Assembly: GCA_002345745.1 (NCBI GenBank)
Contig: DDWQ01000003.1
Span: 1-64,000 of the forward strand
Length of the DNA stretch: 64,000 bases
Direction: 5' to 3'
Source: Candidatus Moranbacteria bacterium UBA2282
GTDB taxonomy: Bacteria > Patescibacteriota > Minisyncoccia > Moranbacterales > UBA2206
Under the pieces are notes generated by a model that was not told the DNA's origin, ran no database searches, and saw only the letters and a list, made by a program, of their open reading frames with translations. Position numbers and translations under genes: made by a program. Shown here one piece after another: positions 8,024-17,036 of the stretch; positions within the stretch are counted from its first letter, which is position 1; each line of letters opens with the position of its first letter.

Positions 8024-8062
8024 TCTCTTGAATCTGCTGGGTGGAATTGTGTTGGTTTTTTT
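8024..8062 (+). repeat. Direct repeat, right copy, flanking the cassette
   Basis: Second copy of the 39-nt repeat at 7351-7389, 38 of 39 positions identical and in the same orientation. Confidence 0.85.
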
Positions 8063-8137
8063 GATGGAAGTAATAGAAATTCTCACTTCTATTGCAAATT
8101 ATATAAACTACTCGTTATGTTCAGCATTACTAGCAGT

Positions 8138-8599
8138 TCACGCTTCTAGAGTTATCCTCCTTTGATTCTCATCCAACCATTCAAACTTAATTCTGACCGC
8201 CTCCTTCGGCAGGATTTTTTTAATGCGTTCTGACCATTCTACTATAATAATATTTTTTGGATCTGCAATTATCTCTTCCCAACCAAGATTCAGCAAATCC
8301 TGAGCCTCAATACGATATGCGTCTATATGGTAAACTTTTTTGATTTTATTTGAAATTTGAAATTTGTCTGCCGTGGCGGATGAAATTTTTGTCTCGTATT
8401 CCTTCATTATCAAAAAAGTTGGGCTTGTGTATGGGCCTTTTGCACCCAAACCTTGCAGTAATCCTTGGGTGAACGTAGTTTTGCCGGCACCCAATTCACC
8501 ATCCAAGCACAAAACTTCCCCACCGCGAAGTTCCAGCGCTAACAATTCGCCCAGCTTTTGTGTTTCTTTATGATTATTCGTGATAAACTCTTTATTCAT
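8138..8599 (-). CDS. tsaE: tRNA threonylcarbamoyladenosine biosynthesis ATPase TsaE
   Basis: ATPase subunit of the t6A complex, which modifies A37 of ANN-decoding tRNAs with TsaB/TsaD. The Walker A motif is GELGAGKTTFTQGL, and the family motifs TSPTFLIMKEY and VYHIDAYRI follow, with IIIVEWSERI near the C-terminus. The length (153 aa) is normal apart from an insertion of about 20 residues (ETKISSATADKFQISNKIKK) between TSPTF and YHIDAY. That insertion holds a family B palindromic element. The gene is convergent with the upstream cassette and divergent from the DHH gene. TsaB and TsaD are not in the window. Confidence 0.95.
   Translation of the reverse strand: MNKEFITNNHKETQKLGELLALELRGGEVLCLDGELGAGKTTFTQGLLQGLGAKGPYTSPTFLIMKEYETKISSATADKFQISNKIKKVYHIDAYRIEAQDLLNLGWEEIIADPKNIIIVEWSERIKKILPKEAVRIKFEWLDENQRRITLEA
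8360..8388. repeat. Palindromic element (family B) inside tsaE
   Basis: Inverted repeat AAATTTGTCTGCC / GGCGGATGAAATTT in frame in tsaE, in the loop between the switch region and the YHIDAY strand. It is nearly identical to the intergenic copy at 33639-33666. Confidence 0.85.
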
Positions 8600-8683
8600 A
8601 AGTTTTATGAGGATTATTCAAAGATAGGACTTATGCCATTACAACGCATAATCATCAAAAAGTCAAGGATTCAAGCCAAATAT

Positions 8684-8712
8684 TTGACATACCTCCATTG
8701 CCTTGCTATCAT
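8684..8712 (+). promoter_or_regulatory. Promoter of the DHH-family gene
   Basis: TTGACA (8684-8689), 17-nt spacer, TATCAT (8707-8712), 36 nt upstream of the ATG at 8749. Confidence 0.75.
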
Positions 8713-8748
8713 ATAAAACTAACTTAACTAGTAGAAATTTTCATATAT

Positions 8749-9879
8749 ATGAGCCTCGAACCGCAAGAACAATTTAAGAATTTTGTAGAAAAATCTAAGG
8801 ATGTTTTGATTTTGATTCCGGAAAATCCCAGTGGTGATGCAGTTGGCAGTGCTTGGGCACTCTATTTCTTTTTGAAGAAAAAAGAGATCAATGCCACAAT
8901 CGCCTTTTCTAATCATCTTTCAGAAAAATATGATTTTCTGCCCAAACCAGAAGGAATTCTGACAGAAATTTCCGGTGCTCGTGATTTTGTTCTATCTTTC
9001 AACACCGCCTACAACAAAATAACCAATGTTCGCACTGAAAAACTTGATGATAAATTAAACATCTATCTAACACCAGAAAAAGGAGCTTTAAATCCACGAG
9101 ACTTTTCTTTTATTCTGGCTAAATTTAAATATGATTTAATGATTGTTATCGACAGTCCTGATCTTGAAAGACTTGGAGCTATCTATGAAAAAAATCCGGA
9201 TCTCTTTTTTGAAGTTCCAATTATTAATATTGACCATCGTAGCAATAATGATAATTTTGGACAAATAAATTTAGTAGACATTACCGCTTCATCTTGCAGT
9301 GAAATTTTGAGCTCAGTGCTAGATCATATAAACTATAACTTGGTGGACAAAGATATTGCCGATTGTCTTTTAACTGGCATCATCAGTGCAACCGAAAGTT
9401 TTCAGAAGAAAAATACTACACCTAAAGCTCTTTTGGCAGCAGCCACTCTTATGGACAAAGGCGCTGACCAACAAACGATTATCCGCTGGCTCTACAAGAC
9501 ACAACCTTTGCATATTTTGAAATTATGGGGTCGTGCTATGGCTAATCTGAATTGGGACGAACATTCTAAGCTTATTTGGACAAATCTAAGTGTGGAAGAT
9601 TTCGTACAAAGTCGTGCCAGTCAAGCTGATGTGTTGTTGATTCTCGAAAAATTGCAGGAAAACTATAGTGAAGGCAAGCTATTTATGGCTCTCTATAATG
9701 ATACTCCGCTTTCAACCGTGGCTTTAATAAAATCAGCTGACATTGCTCTATTGAAAAAAATTCAGCCACTTTTCAATAGCACTCTTAAACGAGATACGCT
9801 TGAAATTAAATCTGAAATTAAAAATCTCTTTGAAGCTGGCGAGCTAATTTCTAAAAAAATAAAAGAGGTCAACAATTAA
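8749..9879 (+). CDS. DHH-family phosphoesterase-like protein with degenerate active site
   Basis: Related to the NrnA/RecJ-like DHH phosphoesterases (nano-RNase/pAp phosphatase group). The fold signatures appear in order: motif I region ENPSGDAVGSAWAL, motif II VIDSPDLERLG, motif III NIDHRSNNDNFGQINLVD, and a C-terminal DHHA1-like domain from about residue 280. Several metal ligands of the family are changed: the motif I His and first Asp (normally HxNPDGDAxGS) are lost, and DHH reads DHR. The protein may be inactive, bind nucleotides or use another metal arrangement. It has its own promoter, a start without a Shine-Dalgarno sequence, and no operon partner. The family is confident, the activity is not. 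Confidence 0.8.
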   Translation: MSLEPQEQFKNFVEKSKDVLILIPENPSGDAVGSAWALYFFLKKKEINATIAFSNHLSEKYDFLPKPEGILTEISGARDFVLSFNTAYNKITNVRTEKLDDKLNIYLTPEKGALNPRDFSFILAKFKYDLMIVIDSPDLERLGAIYEKNPDLFFEVPIINIDHRSNNDNFGQINLVDITASSCSEILSSVLDHINYNLVDKDIADCLLTGIISATESFQKKNTTPKALLAAATLMDKGADQQTIIRWLYKTQPLHILKLWGRAMANLNWDEHSKLIWTNLSVEDFVQSRASQADVLLILEKLQENYSEGKLFMALYNDTPLSTVALIKSADIALLKKIQPLFNSTLKRDTLEIKSEIKNLFEAGELISKKIKEVNN

Positions 9880-9985
9880 ATCTGGCCTTTAGATTCAGAT
9901 GGTAATGCCAAAATGGATTTCAAGCCTAGTAAAGCAAAGAATTGAAAAATACGACTGCAAGTTGATTTCTGTTTGAGCCTATGAT

Positions 9986-10001
9986 AACCTAACATTAGGT
10001 T
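9986..10001. promoter_or_regulatory. Perfect palindrome upstream of the PsbP-like gene
   Basis: AACCTAA-CA-TTAGGTT, a 7-bp perfect inverted repeat 29 nt upstream of the start at 10031. It could be an operator. The rest of the 150-nt gap shows nothing I can identify. Confidence 0.4.
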
Positions 10002-10030
10002 TAAATATAAGTTAAATTATAAAAAATATT

Positions 10031-10630
10031 ATGAACAAGAAAAAAACCGTTATTGTCGTAATAGTTGCAATTATTATCCTTGCTATTGGATCGGGTATTT
10101 GGATATGGGAGAAAAATGAAATAAAAAAACAGGAACAAGTTAAAATTCAACAAATTAAACAGGAGGAAGATCAAATACAACAACAATTGGAACAACAGTC
10201 GATACAAATCAATACTCAGCAAGTTGTTGATTTAGGTGAGTGGAAAACATATCGAAGTGAGAAATATGGATTTGAGGTTAAGTATCCTGATGACTGGGAG
10301 TTAAAAATATTAAATACCGAATTTAATAAAAGTGGCGATGATATGTTCTTTTTTGCGAAGGATGATAGAAACAGCTTCGCTGTTTTTCCTAAAGGTGGAT
10401 TCGGTCATGGCATACAAGAACCAAAAAAAGTTACCCAGGATAATTTCAAGGGAAGAAATGCAAAAATGTTTTGGTATGATTATCCCTTTCCACCTTACAC
10501 ATATATCATTAGTGATCTTCCAAAAAATTGGGGGGTTGAAAATGTTATTGAAATTAAAATTTCCAATAATGATCAGGGTTTAATATGTGATTTTCAGGTG
10601 ATATATGATAGTTTTAATTTTATTGATTAG
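10031..10630 (+). CDS. Membrane-anchored PsbP-like domain protein
   Basis: An N-terminal transmembrane anchor (KKTVIVVIVAIIILAIGSGI) is followed by a Gln/Lys-rich, probably coiled-coil stalk (about residues 30-65). The external domain begins TYRSEKYGFEVKYPDDWEL, the typical start of the PsbP-like/DUF1795-type fold found in many bacterial surface proteins. The domain appears complete, ending IYDSFNFID. The role is unknown and no catalytic residues are evident. The start has no Shine-Dalgarno sequence. Confidence 0.7.
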   Translation: MNKKKTVIVVIVAIIILAIGSGIWIWEKNEIKKQEQVKIQQIKQEEDQIQQQLEQQSIQINTQQVVDLGEWKTYRSEKYGFEVKYPDDWELKILNTEFNKSGDDMFFFAKDDRNSFAVFPKGGFGHGIQEPKKVTQDNFKGRNAKMFWYDYPFPPYTYIISDLPKNWGVENVIEIKISNNDQGLICDFQVIYDSFNFID

Positions 10631-10745
10631 ATAGGACTGATAATCTGTAGTTTTTTAACAATTTTATAAAAAGGAGGGACACGAAAGGTATAGGTAATGT
10701 GGATGAAGTAAATGATAATAAACTTATACAGAGGGAGGATTTGGA

Positions 10746-11855
10746 ATGCTAAAAATAGTATTTGAGGCGCTTTTAGCGGTAGTTGTTATGCTTTCGTTAA
10801 GCTCGATGGCTTTCAGCTATACGGATGAAGAGCAGTATGTTTATGATAATCTCTATTTGCAATTGCCCTGGGAGCCAGCAAGGTATATCAAGCTAACGCA
10901 GGAGAATAGAGATACGCCAACCCATTCCGTTGGTGGTGTTGATGAATACGCATTGGATTTTGGTTTTATAGAAAGCACTCCCGTCACCGCAGCTGAATCA
11001 GGTGTTGTATATGTGTATAGGGTTGACAATACCAATGCGTCTGCCTATGGTAATCATATAAAAATTGATCACGGACATTTTTATACTTTGTATGCTCATC
11101 TGTCTACAATAGAAGACGGCATCGATGGCTCTGAGGTTAAAAAGGGTGATGTAATTGGATTGTCTGGACACACTGGAGTAGGTTCTGGTTCTCATTTACA
11201 CTTCGGTCTTTATTACGGATATGCCTATAACGACGGGTACAGCTATTCTGTGCAGAGCAAGATTGTGTCTGCCAATGAAGGCACTGGTCCGTATCAAACC
11301 CTTCAAAGTTTGCAATTTAATAATGGGCAGTTCTATTTATCAGGCAATTTTAAATCTGGTCAGGAGGGGATAATAGTTTGTGAAAGTAATGGATGCTATG
11401 TGGACACAAGCTCTGGAGTTGGAGGAAATGGAAGTCTCCCCGACTTCATCACCAAAAAAATCTGGTTCTCTAACTCATCAGGCAATCCAAAAACCGTGTT
11501 CAAACCAGGCGAAGCTATGCAAATTCACATTGAGGTGAAAAATGTGGGAGCCGATACTCCCTCGGGCATTGATGTTGACTATTTTCGTTCAAATGGGCTT
11601 TACAAAGATTCAGATCCTAAAAATATTGGAACTGATTTTATTCACAAAGATGATCTCGAAGGAGGCGAGACGCACAATGAGTTAAAAAACACAACCGCAC
11701 CAATAACTAAGGGCAGATACAATTTTGTGGCTTGTCCGGATCCTGATCATAATGTTGCCGAAGAACATGAAAACAATAACTGTTCCGACGAAGCTGTTTT
11801 CAAAGTTGATGATCTCAAATGGCTTAATCCAATTATTAATTATATTTTAGATTGA
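10746..11855 (+). CDS. Secreted M23-family peptidase with CARDB-like C-terminal domain
   Basis: Predicted exported peptidoglycan endopeptidase. A signal peptide (about residues 1-24, ending MAFS) precedes an M23/LytM domain (about 60-180). Features include YALDFGF, TPVTAAESGVVYV, GNHIKIDHG, FYTLYAHLS and the metal-binding SHLHFGLYYG (HxH). The region where M23 enzymes carry the first His ligand reads VDEYALDF, so that ligand is uncertain. The C-terminal part (about 245-360) resembles a CARDB/Ig-like adhesion domain with an EEHENNNCS turn. The Shine-Dalgarno sequence is strong (GAGGGAGG). The next gene, also secreted, follows after 10 nt, so the two probably form an operon. Confidence 0.85.
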   Translation: MLKIVFEALLAVVVMLSLSSMAFSYTDEEQYVYDNLYLQLPWEPARYIKLTQENRDTPTHSVGGVDEYALDFGFIESTPVTAAESGVVYVYRVDNTNASAYGNHIKIDHGHFYTLYAHLSTIEDGIDGSEVKKGDVIGLSGHTGVGSGSHLHFGLYYGYAYNDGYSYSVQSKIVSANEGTGPYQTLQSLQFNNGQFYLSGNFKSGQEGIIVCESNGCYVDTSSGVGGNGSLPDFITKKIWFSNSSGNPKTVFKPGEAMQIHIEVKNVGADTPSGIDVDYFRSNGLYKDSDPKNIGTDFIHKDDLEGGETHNELKNTTAPITKGRYNFVACPDPDHNVAEEHENNNCSDEAVFKVDDLKWLNPIINYILD

Positions 11856-11865
11856 AGGGGGAGAT

Positions 11866-12225
11866 ATGAAAAAAGCATTGGTGATTTTTTCTATAATGAT
11901 TTTTGCTGTTTTTTGTCAGACAATTACAGCTGAGGCTACTGAATATGTAGTGTGGGATACAGTACTCTCAATATATGGGCAAAGTGAGCAAGAAAGTTCA
12001 GCACATCTGATTAGATCTTCTAAGGGAATATATAATAATGGCATGCACCCATGGTGCGGTGATCGTGCCTATATTTTACTAACTGATAAGGCACTATATG
12101 CTACAGCCTTAGCATCTTCAATGGCTGAAAAGCATGTGAATTTCATCTATGAAGATGCGGCACCGTCAAAAACAGCTAGAGATCACATTACATTTGGCTG
12201 TAAGGTTATAAGTATTTTCTGGTAA
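11866..12225 (+). CDS. Small secreted protein of unknown function
   Basis: Not recognised. A clear signal peptide (MKKALVIFSIMIFAVFCQTI..., cleavage probably after TAEA) leaves a mature protein of about 95 aa with two cysteines (HPWCGDR, TFGCKV) that could form a disulfide. The Shine-Dalgarno sequence is strong (AGGGGGAGAT), only 10 nt after the M23 peptidase stop, so it is probably co-transcribed. It may be a partner or cargo of the peptidase; this is only context. Confidence 0.65.
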   Translation: MKKALVIFSIMIFAVFCQTITAEATEYVVWDTVLSIYGQSEQESSAHLIRSSKGIYNNGMHPWCGDRAYILLTDKALYATALASSMAEKHVNFIYEDAAPSKTARDHITFGCKVISIFW

Positions 12226-12399
12226 AAACAATTTCTACGTGAAACATGAAAAAAGTTTACATTGGTTTAGTATTGATTTATGATTTCAAATTGGAATGAA
12301 AAAAATTATGTTCAATAGACAGTGGCTAAATTAGTGAAAATGCAGTAAAATAAATTTATAAAATAGATTTCTCTAATAGACCTATCCCAAAAAAATATT

Positions 12400-15300
12400 A
12401 TGATAAAAATACTTTCAAAAAAATCATCCACCCATCAAGATAATGAAACAAAAAAAGATCTGGCTACAGAAAAAGTTCTGTCCAAATTGCGTCACCAATC
12501 TGAAGAGGAACAAACATCTGCTTTTGCGGCTATGATTGGAATAAATTATATTGACACTAATCTCATTCCGATTGATTCAGACAGCATTAAGTTAATACCC
12601 GAAGAAGATTCCAGAAAATTCAATCTAGCTGCAATTGCCAAAACTGGAAAAAAAGTTACTCTCATTGCTACTAATCCAACTACTCCCGAGACAATCGCCT
12701 ATTTAGGAAATCTTCGCGAAACAAATGGTTGGGAATTAAATCTTTTTATCGTTTCCGAATACAATCTAGGAAGAGTTTGGGAGCGTTACAAAAAAATTGT
12801 ATTTACCGACATTCTATCTCAACTTAGTGTAAACCTGACAGGAGAAGATTTAAAAAAATTTGATGAATACCTAAAAGACCTGACCACACTCAAACAAAGA
12901 ATTAATGAATTGCCAACTACCCAAGTTCTTAATGTAATTATGGGAGGAGCTTACAAGTTAGGTGCTAGTGACATTCATATTGAACCACAAGAAAAAGATT
13001 TTCGTCTACGCTACCGCATTGATGGCATCCTGCATGATGTAGCTTTTCTGCCTCTCAATATCTTCAAGTCCATTACTAATCGTGTAAAAATGATGTCTGA
13101 TATGAAATTAAACTTACGCGATATTGCTCAAGATGGAACTTTTGAAGTAAATATTAGTGAAAAGAAAATTTCAATTCGTGCTTCTATTATTCCTGGCAAC
13201 TATGGCGAGAGCATTGTAATGCGTCTGCTTGATCCAGAGTCTATTCAAGTCTCAGTTGAAAATTTAGGCTTGCGTGGACTTGCCTATGAAATAGTTCAAA
13301 AACAAATTACAGCTCCCAGTGGAATGGTGCTGACAACTGGACCAACTGGTTCTGGAAAAACAACTACGCTCTATGCTATTGTGCATAAGCTCAATAATCC
13401 TGAAACAAAAATAATCACTATTGAAGACCCAATTGAATATGAATTGGTCGGCATTTCTCAAACGCAAGTTGAAAATTCTCGTGGTTACACTTTTGCTTCT
13501 GGCTTGCGTTCTATTGTCCGTCAAGATCCAGATGTAATTCTAGTTGGTGAAATTCGTGATGAAGAAACAGTTGATATCGCTATTAATTCAGCCCTGACAG
13601 GACATCTTGTTCTTTCCACTATTCACACCAACAGTGCTATTGCGACAGTTTCCAGAATGATTGAAATGGGAGTCAAACCAACTTTAATCGCTCCTGCGTC
13701 CAACGCATTTATCGGTCAACGACTTGTGCGTAAATTATGTGAATGCAAAGAAGAATATATACCCGCCAGAGAATCGTTGGAATCTTTAAAGAAAATTTTA
13801 TCTATTATTTCTCCTAAAGCTAAATTAGATATACCCAAAGAGATTACAAAACTCTATCGACCCAAGGGTTGTCCAAAATGCAATAACCTTGGATATAAGG
13901 GTCGCATTGGAATTTTTGAGGTTTTTATTATTAATGAAGAAATTGAAAAACTTATTGTTAACTTTGGTTCTGAAACAGAAATCACAATGGCGGCTTTGGA
14001 AAGTGGACTGATTACAATGTTGCAAGATGGTATTTTGAAAGCACTAGAAGGCATTACATCTATTGAAGAGGTGCGACGCACAACAGGTGAAGGAGATTTT
14101 CTGCAAGATATTTATGAAAAATTAATGTCTTCCACACTTGGACGCGGAATACTAATTGATCCAGAAAATTATACTAAAGCGCTTACGAATATTAAAAATT
14201 TCCAACAATTGCAAGAAATAGTTTCCAGTGCAACAACCAAAGATATTAATAAGATTGTTTTTGCGGCGGCTTCAATCTTGCATACTGGTGACATTCATAT
14301 TGAACCAGGACCAGCTGATGTAAAAATTAGATTCCGTATCGACGGCATTCTGCAAACCATCCTTACTTTTCCTCTCAGTGAATATCCGAATATTTTAGGA
14401 GAAATAAAGATTCTCTCGGGAGTTAAGACTGAAGTTCGCGAAGGAGTTATTGATAGTCGTTTCACTATTAAATTTGATGAGGAAATTCCTGACATCCAAG
14501 AAAAATCAGTAGATGTGCGTGTTTCAATTATATTAGGCGGTTATGGCGAAACTGTTGTAATGCGACTTCTGAGTAAAGCCTCCCAAGAATTAGATATTAA
14601 CAAACTTGGAATTAATGAACAAAATAAGAAAAAAATTCTAACTGAAATTTCCAAACCCAACGGAGTTTTTCTCAACACCGGTCCAACTGGTTCTGGCAAG
14701 ACCACAACACTCTATTCTATTATTAATATTCTTAATAAACCTGAAGTAAAAATCATTACAGTTGAAGATCCGATTGAATATCAAATTGAAGGTATATTGC
14801 AAACGCCTACCAATGATAAGGAGGGATATACTTTTTCCACAGCTTTGCGAGCACTTTTGCGTCAAAATCCTGATATTATGATGATTGGTGAAATTCGTGA
14901 TGATGAAACTGCACAAATTGCCGTGCAAGCTGCTTTGACTGGACATGTAGTGCTTTCCACTATTCATACTAATGACGCTGTTGGAGCCGTACAGCGTATG
15001 CTTAATATGGGTGTTTCGCCGTCAGATATCGCTTCCGCCGTTAATGCTTTTATGGCACAACGGCTCGTGCGAAAATTATGTGATTGCAAAGAAGAAATTT
15101 CTCCGACACTCGAAGAAAAAGAAAAAATCGAAATAGTATTAAAAACCATTTCCTCTAAGGCTGGCGTAGAAGTTCCAGCTATTGGCAAAATTTATAAACC
15201 CAAAGGCTGTGAGAAATGCAATAATCTTGGTTATAAAGGCCGAACTACTATTAGCGAAATTTTTGTACTTGACCGCACAATCAAAGAATTAATTAATCAT

Positions 15301-15432
15301 AGTGCCAGCACTACTGAGCTTTCTGACAAAGCTGTGGAAAACGGTATGCTCACGATGGCACAAGATGGCATTCTGAAGGTTTTAAATGGCGAAACAACGA
15401 TGGAAGAAGTTGCAAGAGTTACTGATATTTAA
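12400..15432 (+). CDS. Tandem double PilB/GspE-type ATPase
   Basis: Type II/IV pilus-type secretion ATPase in which two full ATPase modules are joined in one 1010-aa chain. Residues 1-130 resemble the MshEN/GspE N-terminal domain. Module 1 (about 165-560) has the N2 signature GASDIHIEPQ, Walker A GPTGSGKTTTLY near residue 313, VGEIRDEET, TGHLVLSTIHTN, and a zinc-type site LCEC...CPKCNNLGYKG. Module 2 (about 600-1010) repeats these with TGDIHIEPG, a second Walker A near residue 760, IGEIRDDET and LCDC...CEKCNNLGYKG. Both sets of ATPase residues look intact. Usual PilB proteins are about 560 aa with one module. No pilC, pilT or pilin gene is adjacent. The start has no Shine-Dalgarno sequence. 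Confidence 0.93.
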   Translation: MIKILSKKSSTHQDNETKKDLATEKVLSKLRHQSEEEQTSAFAAMIGINYIDTNLIPIDSDSIKLIPEEDSRKFNLAAIAKTGKKVTLIATNPTTPETIAYLGNLRETNGWELNLFIVSEYNLGRVWERYKKIVFTDILSQLSVNLTGEDLKKFDEYLKDLTTLKQRINELPTTQVLNVIMGGAYKLGASDIHIEPQEKDFRLRYRIDGILHDVAFLPLNIFKSITNRVKMMSDMKLNLRDIAQDGTFEVNISEKKISIRASIIPGNYGESIVMRLLDPESIQVSVENLGLRGLAYEIVQKQITAPSGMVLTTGPTGSGKTTTLYAIVHKLNNPETKIITIEDPIEYELVGISQTQVENSRGYTFASGLRSIVRQDPDVILVGEIRDEETVDIAINSALTGHLVLSTIHTNSAIATVSRMIEMGVKPTLIAPASNAFIGQRLVRKLCECKEEYIPARESLESLKKILSIISPKAKLDIPKEITKLYRPKGCPKCNNLGYKGRIGIFEVFIINEEIEKLIVNFGSETEITMAALESGLITMLQDGILKALEGITSIEEVRRTTGEGDFLQDIYEKLMSSTLGRGILIDPENYTKALTNIKNFQQLQEIVSSATTKDINKIVFAAASILHTGDIHIEPGPADVKIRFRIDGILQTILTFPLSEYPNILGEIKILSGVKTEVREGVIDSRFTIKFDEEIPDIQEKSVDVRVSIILGGYGETVVMRLLSKASQELDINKLGINEQNKKKILTEISKPNGVFLNTGPTGSGKTTTLYSIINILNKPEVKIITVEDPIEYQIEGILQTPTNDKEGYTFSTALRALLRQNPDIMMIGEIRDDETAQIAVQAALTGHVVLSTIHTNDAVGAVQRMLNMGVSPSDIASAVNAFMAQRLVRKLCDCKEEISPTLEEKEKIEIVLKTISSKAGVEVPAIGKIYKPKGCEKCNNLGYKGRTTISEIFVLDRTIKELINHSASTTELSDKAVENGMLTMAQDGILKVLNGETTMEEVARVTDI

Positions 15433-15490
15433 ATCAGAACCACATGATTAGCACCTGAACACGCATGATTTCACTGAAAAAAATCCACAT

Positions 15491-15522
15491 AAAAAAACAG
15501 ACTTCAAAAGTCTGTTTTTTTA
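15491..15522. terminator. Bidirectional Rho-independent terminator
   Basis: Stem ACAGACTT (15497-15504) / AAGTCTGT (15508-15515) with an A-run before and a T-run after. It can serve the double-ATPase gene on the plus strand and any minus-strand transcript from the 15.8-kb promoter. Confidence 0.85.
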
Positions 15523-15540
15523 TTCATGTGTATTCAGAAA

Positions 15541-15565
15541 AATCAGTGAAAATCAGTGGTTCTGA
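15541..15565. repeat. REP-like repeat (family E)
   Basis: A 25-nt motif containing AATCAGTGGTTCTGA. A close copy lies at 54474-54498, and a degraded inverted copy (starting TCAGAACCAC) lies at about 15434-15443 on the other side of the terminator. Confidence 0.55.
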
Positions 15566-15584
15566 CAATAATCTGCAGGCAAAT

Positions 15585-15819
15585 CCCAAGAGTTAGACTC
15601 TCGGGGAAGGAACAGTATCGAGGTACGGTCCAGCTTCACCCCGCACCATTTTCAACAACATTTTGTGGTATAGATTTTAATTAAGAGCGAAGCGGCTTCG
15701 CCTTAAATTTCCTACACTACCACAGCTTGTTCCGAAAAATGGTGCGGGGCGGGACCAAACCGCCCATATCTGGATAAAAAGTTCCCGAAATTGATGACAA
15801 AAGATAGAAGTCACCAATT
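15585..15819. ncRNA. Candidate structured RNA (hairpin - long rod - hairpin)
   Basis: This gap of more than 500 nt between the double ATPase and ruvB is unusually GC-rich in its core and folds extensively. A 5' hairpin (15585-15605, AGAGT-TAG-ACTCT) is followed by a long rod, 15609-15785. Its paired segments are GGAAC/GTTCC, GGTCC/GGACC, a perfect 14-bp helix (15639-15652 with 15736-15749), AACAA/TTGTT, TGTGGTA/TACCACA and an apical GCGAAG-CGG-CTTCGC. A 3' hairpin follows (AATTGATGAC / GTCACCAATT, one mismatch). An alternative GGGCGG/CCGCCC hairpin (15747-15765) would compete with the rod. A promoter-like pair on the minus strand reads into it. I could not match it to tmRNA, RNase P or SRP RNA; a 6S-like role or a nested palindromic element are alternatives. 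Confidence 0.4.
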
Positions 15820-15880
15820 GCCTACAGTTTACTGATAACCATATAAACGACATATTTCAGTCACTTTCATATGATTGGTT

Positions 15881-15909
15881 ATCTTAGCACATCTTTCTTT
15901 TCTTGTCAA
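15881..15909 (-). promoter_or_regulatory. Promoter-like site reading into the structured region
   Basis: Minus strand: TTGACA (15904-15909), 17-nt spacer, TAAGAT (15881-15886). A transcript would start near 15874, cross the stem-loops and could end at the bidirectional terminator near 15497. Confidence 0.5.
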
Positions 15910-15961
15910 ATGATGATATACTAGGTCTAAAGACCTTAAGTTTTAAATTTAAAATTGCTCA

Positions 15962-17011
15962 ATGTTAATAGATTCTTCTGAACAATTTGCCGCGATTGAT
16001 TCCATAGTTGCACCAAAAGAAACTCCTGATGATCATAATCTGGATAACACTTTGCGTCCGCAAAATTTTACTGAATATATCGGACAGAGCAAAGTTAAAA
16101 AAAATTTGCATTTTCTAATTCAAGCAGCTAAAGAAAGAAAAGAGCCTATTGAACATATTTTGCTCTATGGTCCCGCCGGACTTGGCAAAACTACTTTGGC
16201 TAACATCATCGCTAAAGAAATGGGAGTTAATATTAAAACCACTTCTGGACCAGCCATTGAACGCGTCGGCGATTTTGGTTCCATTCTCACCAACCTACAA
16301 GATGGCGACATTCTTTTTATTGATGAAATTCACCGTCTCAACAAATCAATCGAAGAAATTCTCTATCCCGCTATGGAAGATTTCAAGTTAGACATTATCA
16401 TTGGCAAAGGACCATCGGCACGCACTATTCAACTGGATTTGCCAAGATTCACCCTCATTGGTGCTACCACGAAACTTGGTTCACTTACTAATCCATTGCG
16501 TAATCGTTTTGGTGCAACCTATCGTTTGGAATTCTATGAAAAAGAAGATATTCAAAAAATAATTAGTCGCTCCAGCAAAATTCTCGGAGTGGACATTCAT
16601 TCTACGGGACTGGAAAAAATTGCCAGCTGTGCTAGACAAACACCGCGTATTGCTAATCGTCTTTTGAAACGCGTACGTGATTTTTCTCAAATCAAAAATC
16701 ATAAAATGGTAGATGGTGTTGTTGCCCAAGAAGCATTAGAGATGATCGACATTGATCCAATTGGGTTGGAACCTTCTGACCGACACATTCTGCGCACCAT
16801 TATTGAAAAATTTAATGGCGGACCAGTTGGACTCGGCACAATTGCAGCGGCTACCAGTGAAGAAATAAAAACTATTGAGGATGTCTATGAACCATACTTA
16901 CTACAAATCGGTTTTATGACCAGAACACCACGCGGACGAATGATCACAGAACACGCCTACAAACATCTCGGGATTCCCTATTCCCATAAAACACCAGATG
17001 CTTTATTATAG
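15962..17011 (+). CDS. ruvB: Holliday junction branch-migration helicase RuvB
   Basis: AAA+ motor that drives RuvA-bound Holliday junctions. The motifs are [19 protein letters not shown], Walker [16 protein letters not shown], Walker [12 protein letters not shown], sensor [13 protein letters not shown], and the C-terminal winged helix with [16 protein letters not shown] and [11 protein letters not shown]. The length (349 aa) is normal. It is separate from ruvC (25.2 kb), and ruvA is not in the window. The start lacks a Shine-Dalgarno sequence. Confidence 0.98.
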   Translation: MLIDSSEQFAAIDSIVAPKETPDDHNLDNTLRPQNFTEYIGQSKVKKNLHFLIQAAKERKEPIEHILLYGPAGLGKTTLANIIAKEMGVNIKTTSGPAIERVGDFGSILTNLQDGDILFIDEIHRLNKSIEEILYPAMEDFKLDIIIGKGPSARTIQLDLPRFTLIGATTKLGSLTNPLRNRFGATYRLEFYEKEDIQKIISRSSKILGVDIHSTGLEKIASCARQTPRIANRLLKRVRDFSQIKNHKMVDGVVAQEALEMIDIDPIGLEPSDRHILRTIIEKFNGGPVGLGTIAAATSEEIKTIEDVYEPYLLQIGFMTRTPRGRMITEHAYKHLGIPYSHKTPDALL

Positions 17012-17036
17012 AGATACAAATTGTTAAGCAAAAAAA

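Noticed and set aside
15433..15961. tmRNA, RNase P RNA or SRP RNA
   Set aside because: I looked on both strands for the tRNA-like end, the conserved P4 sequences and the SRP Alu/S-domain tetraloop signatures and found none; left as an unnamed structured region.
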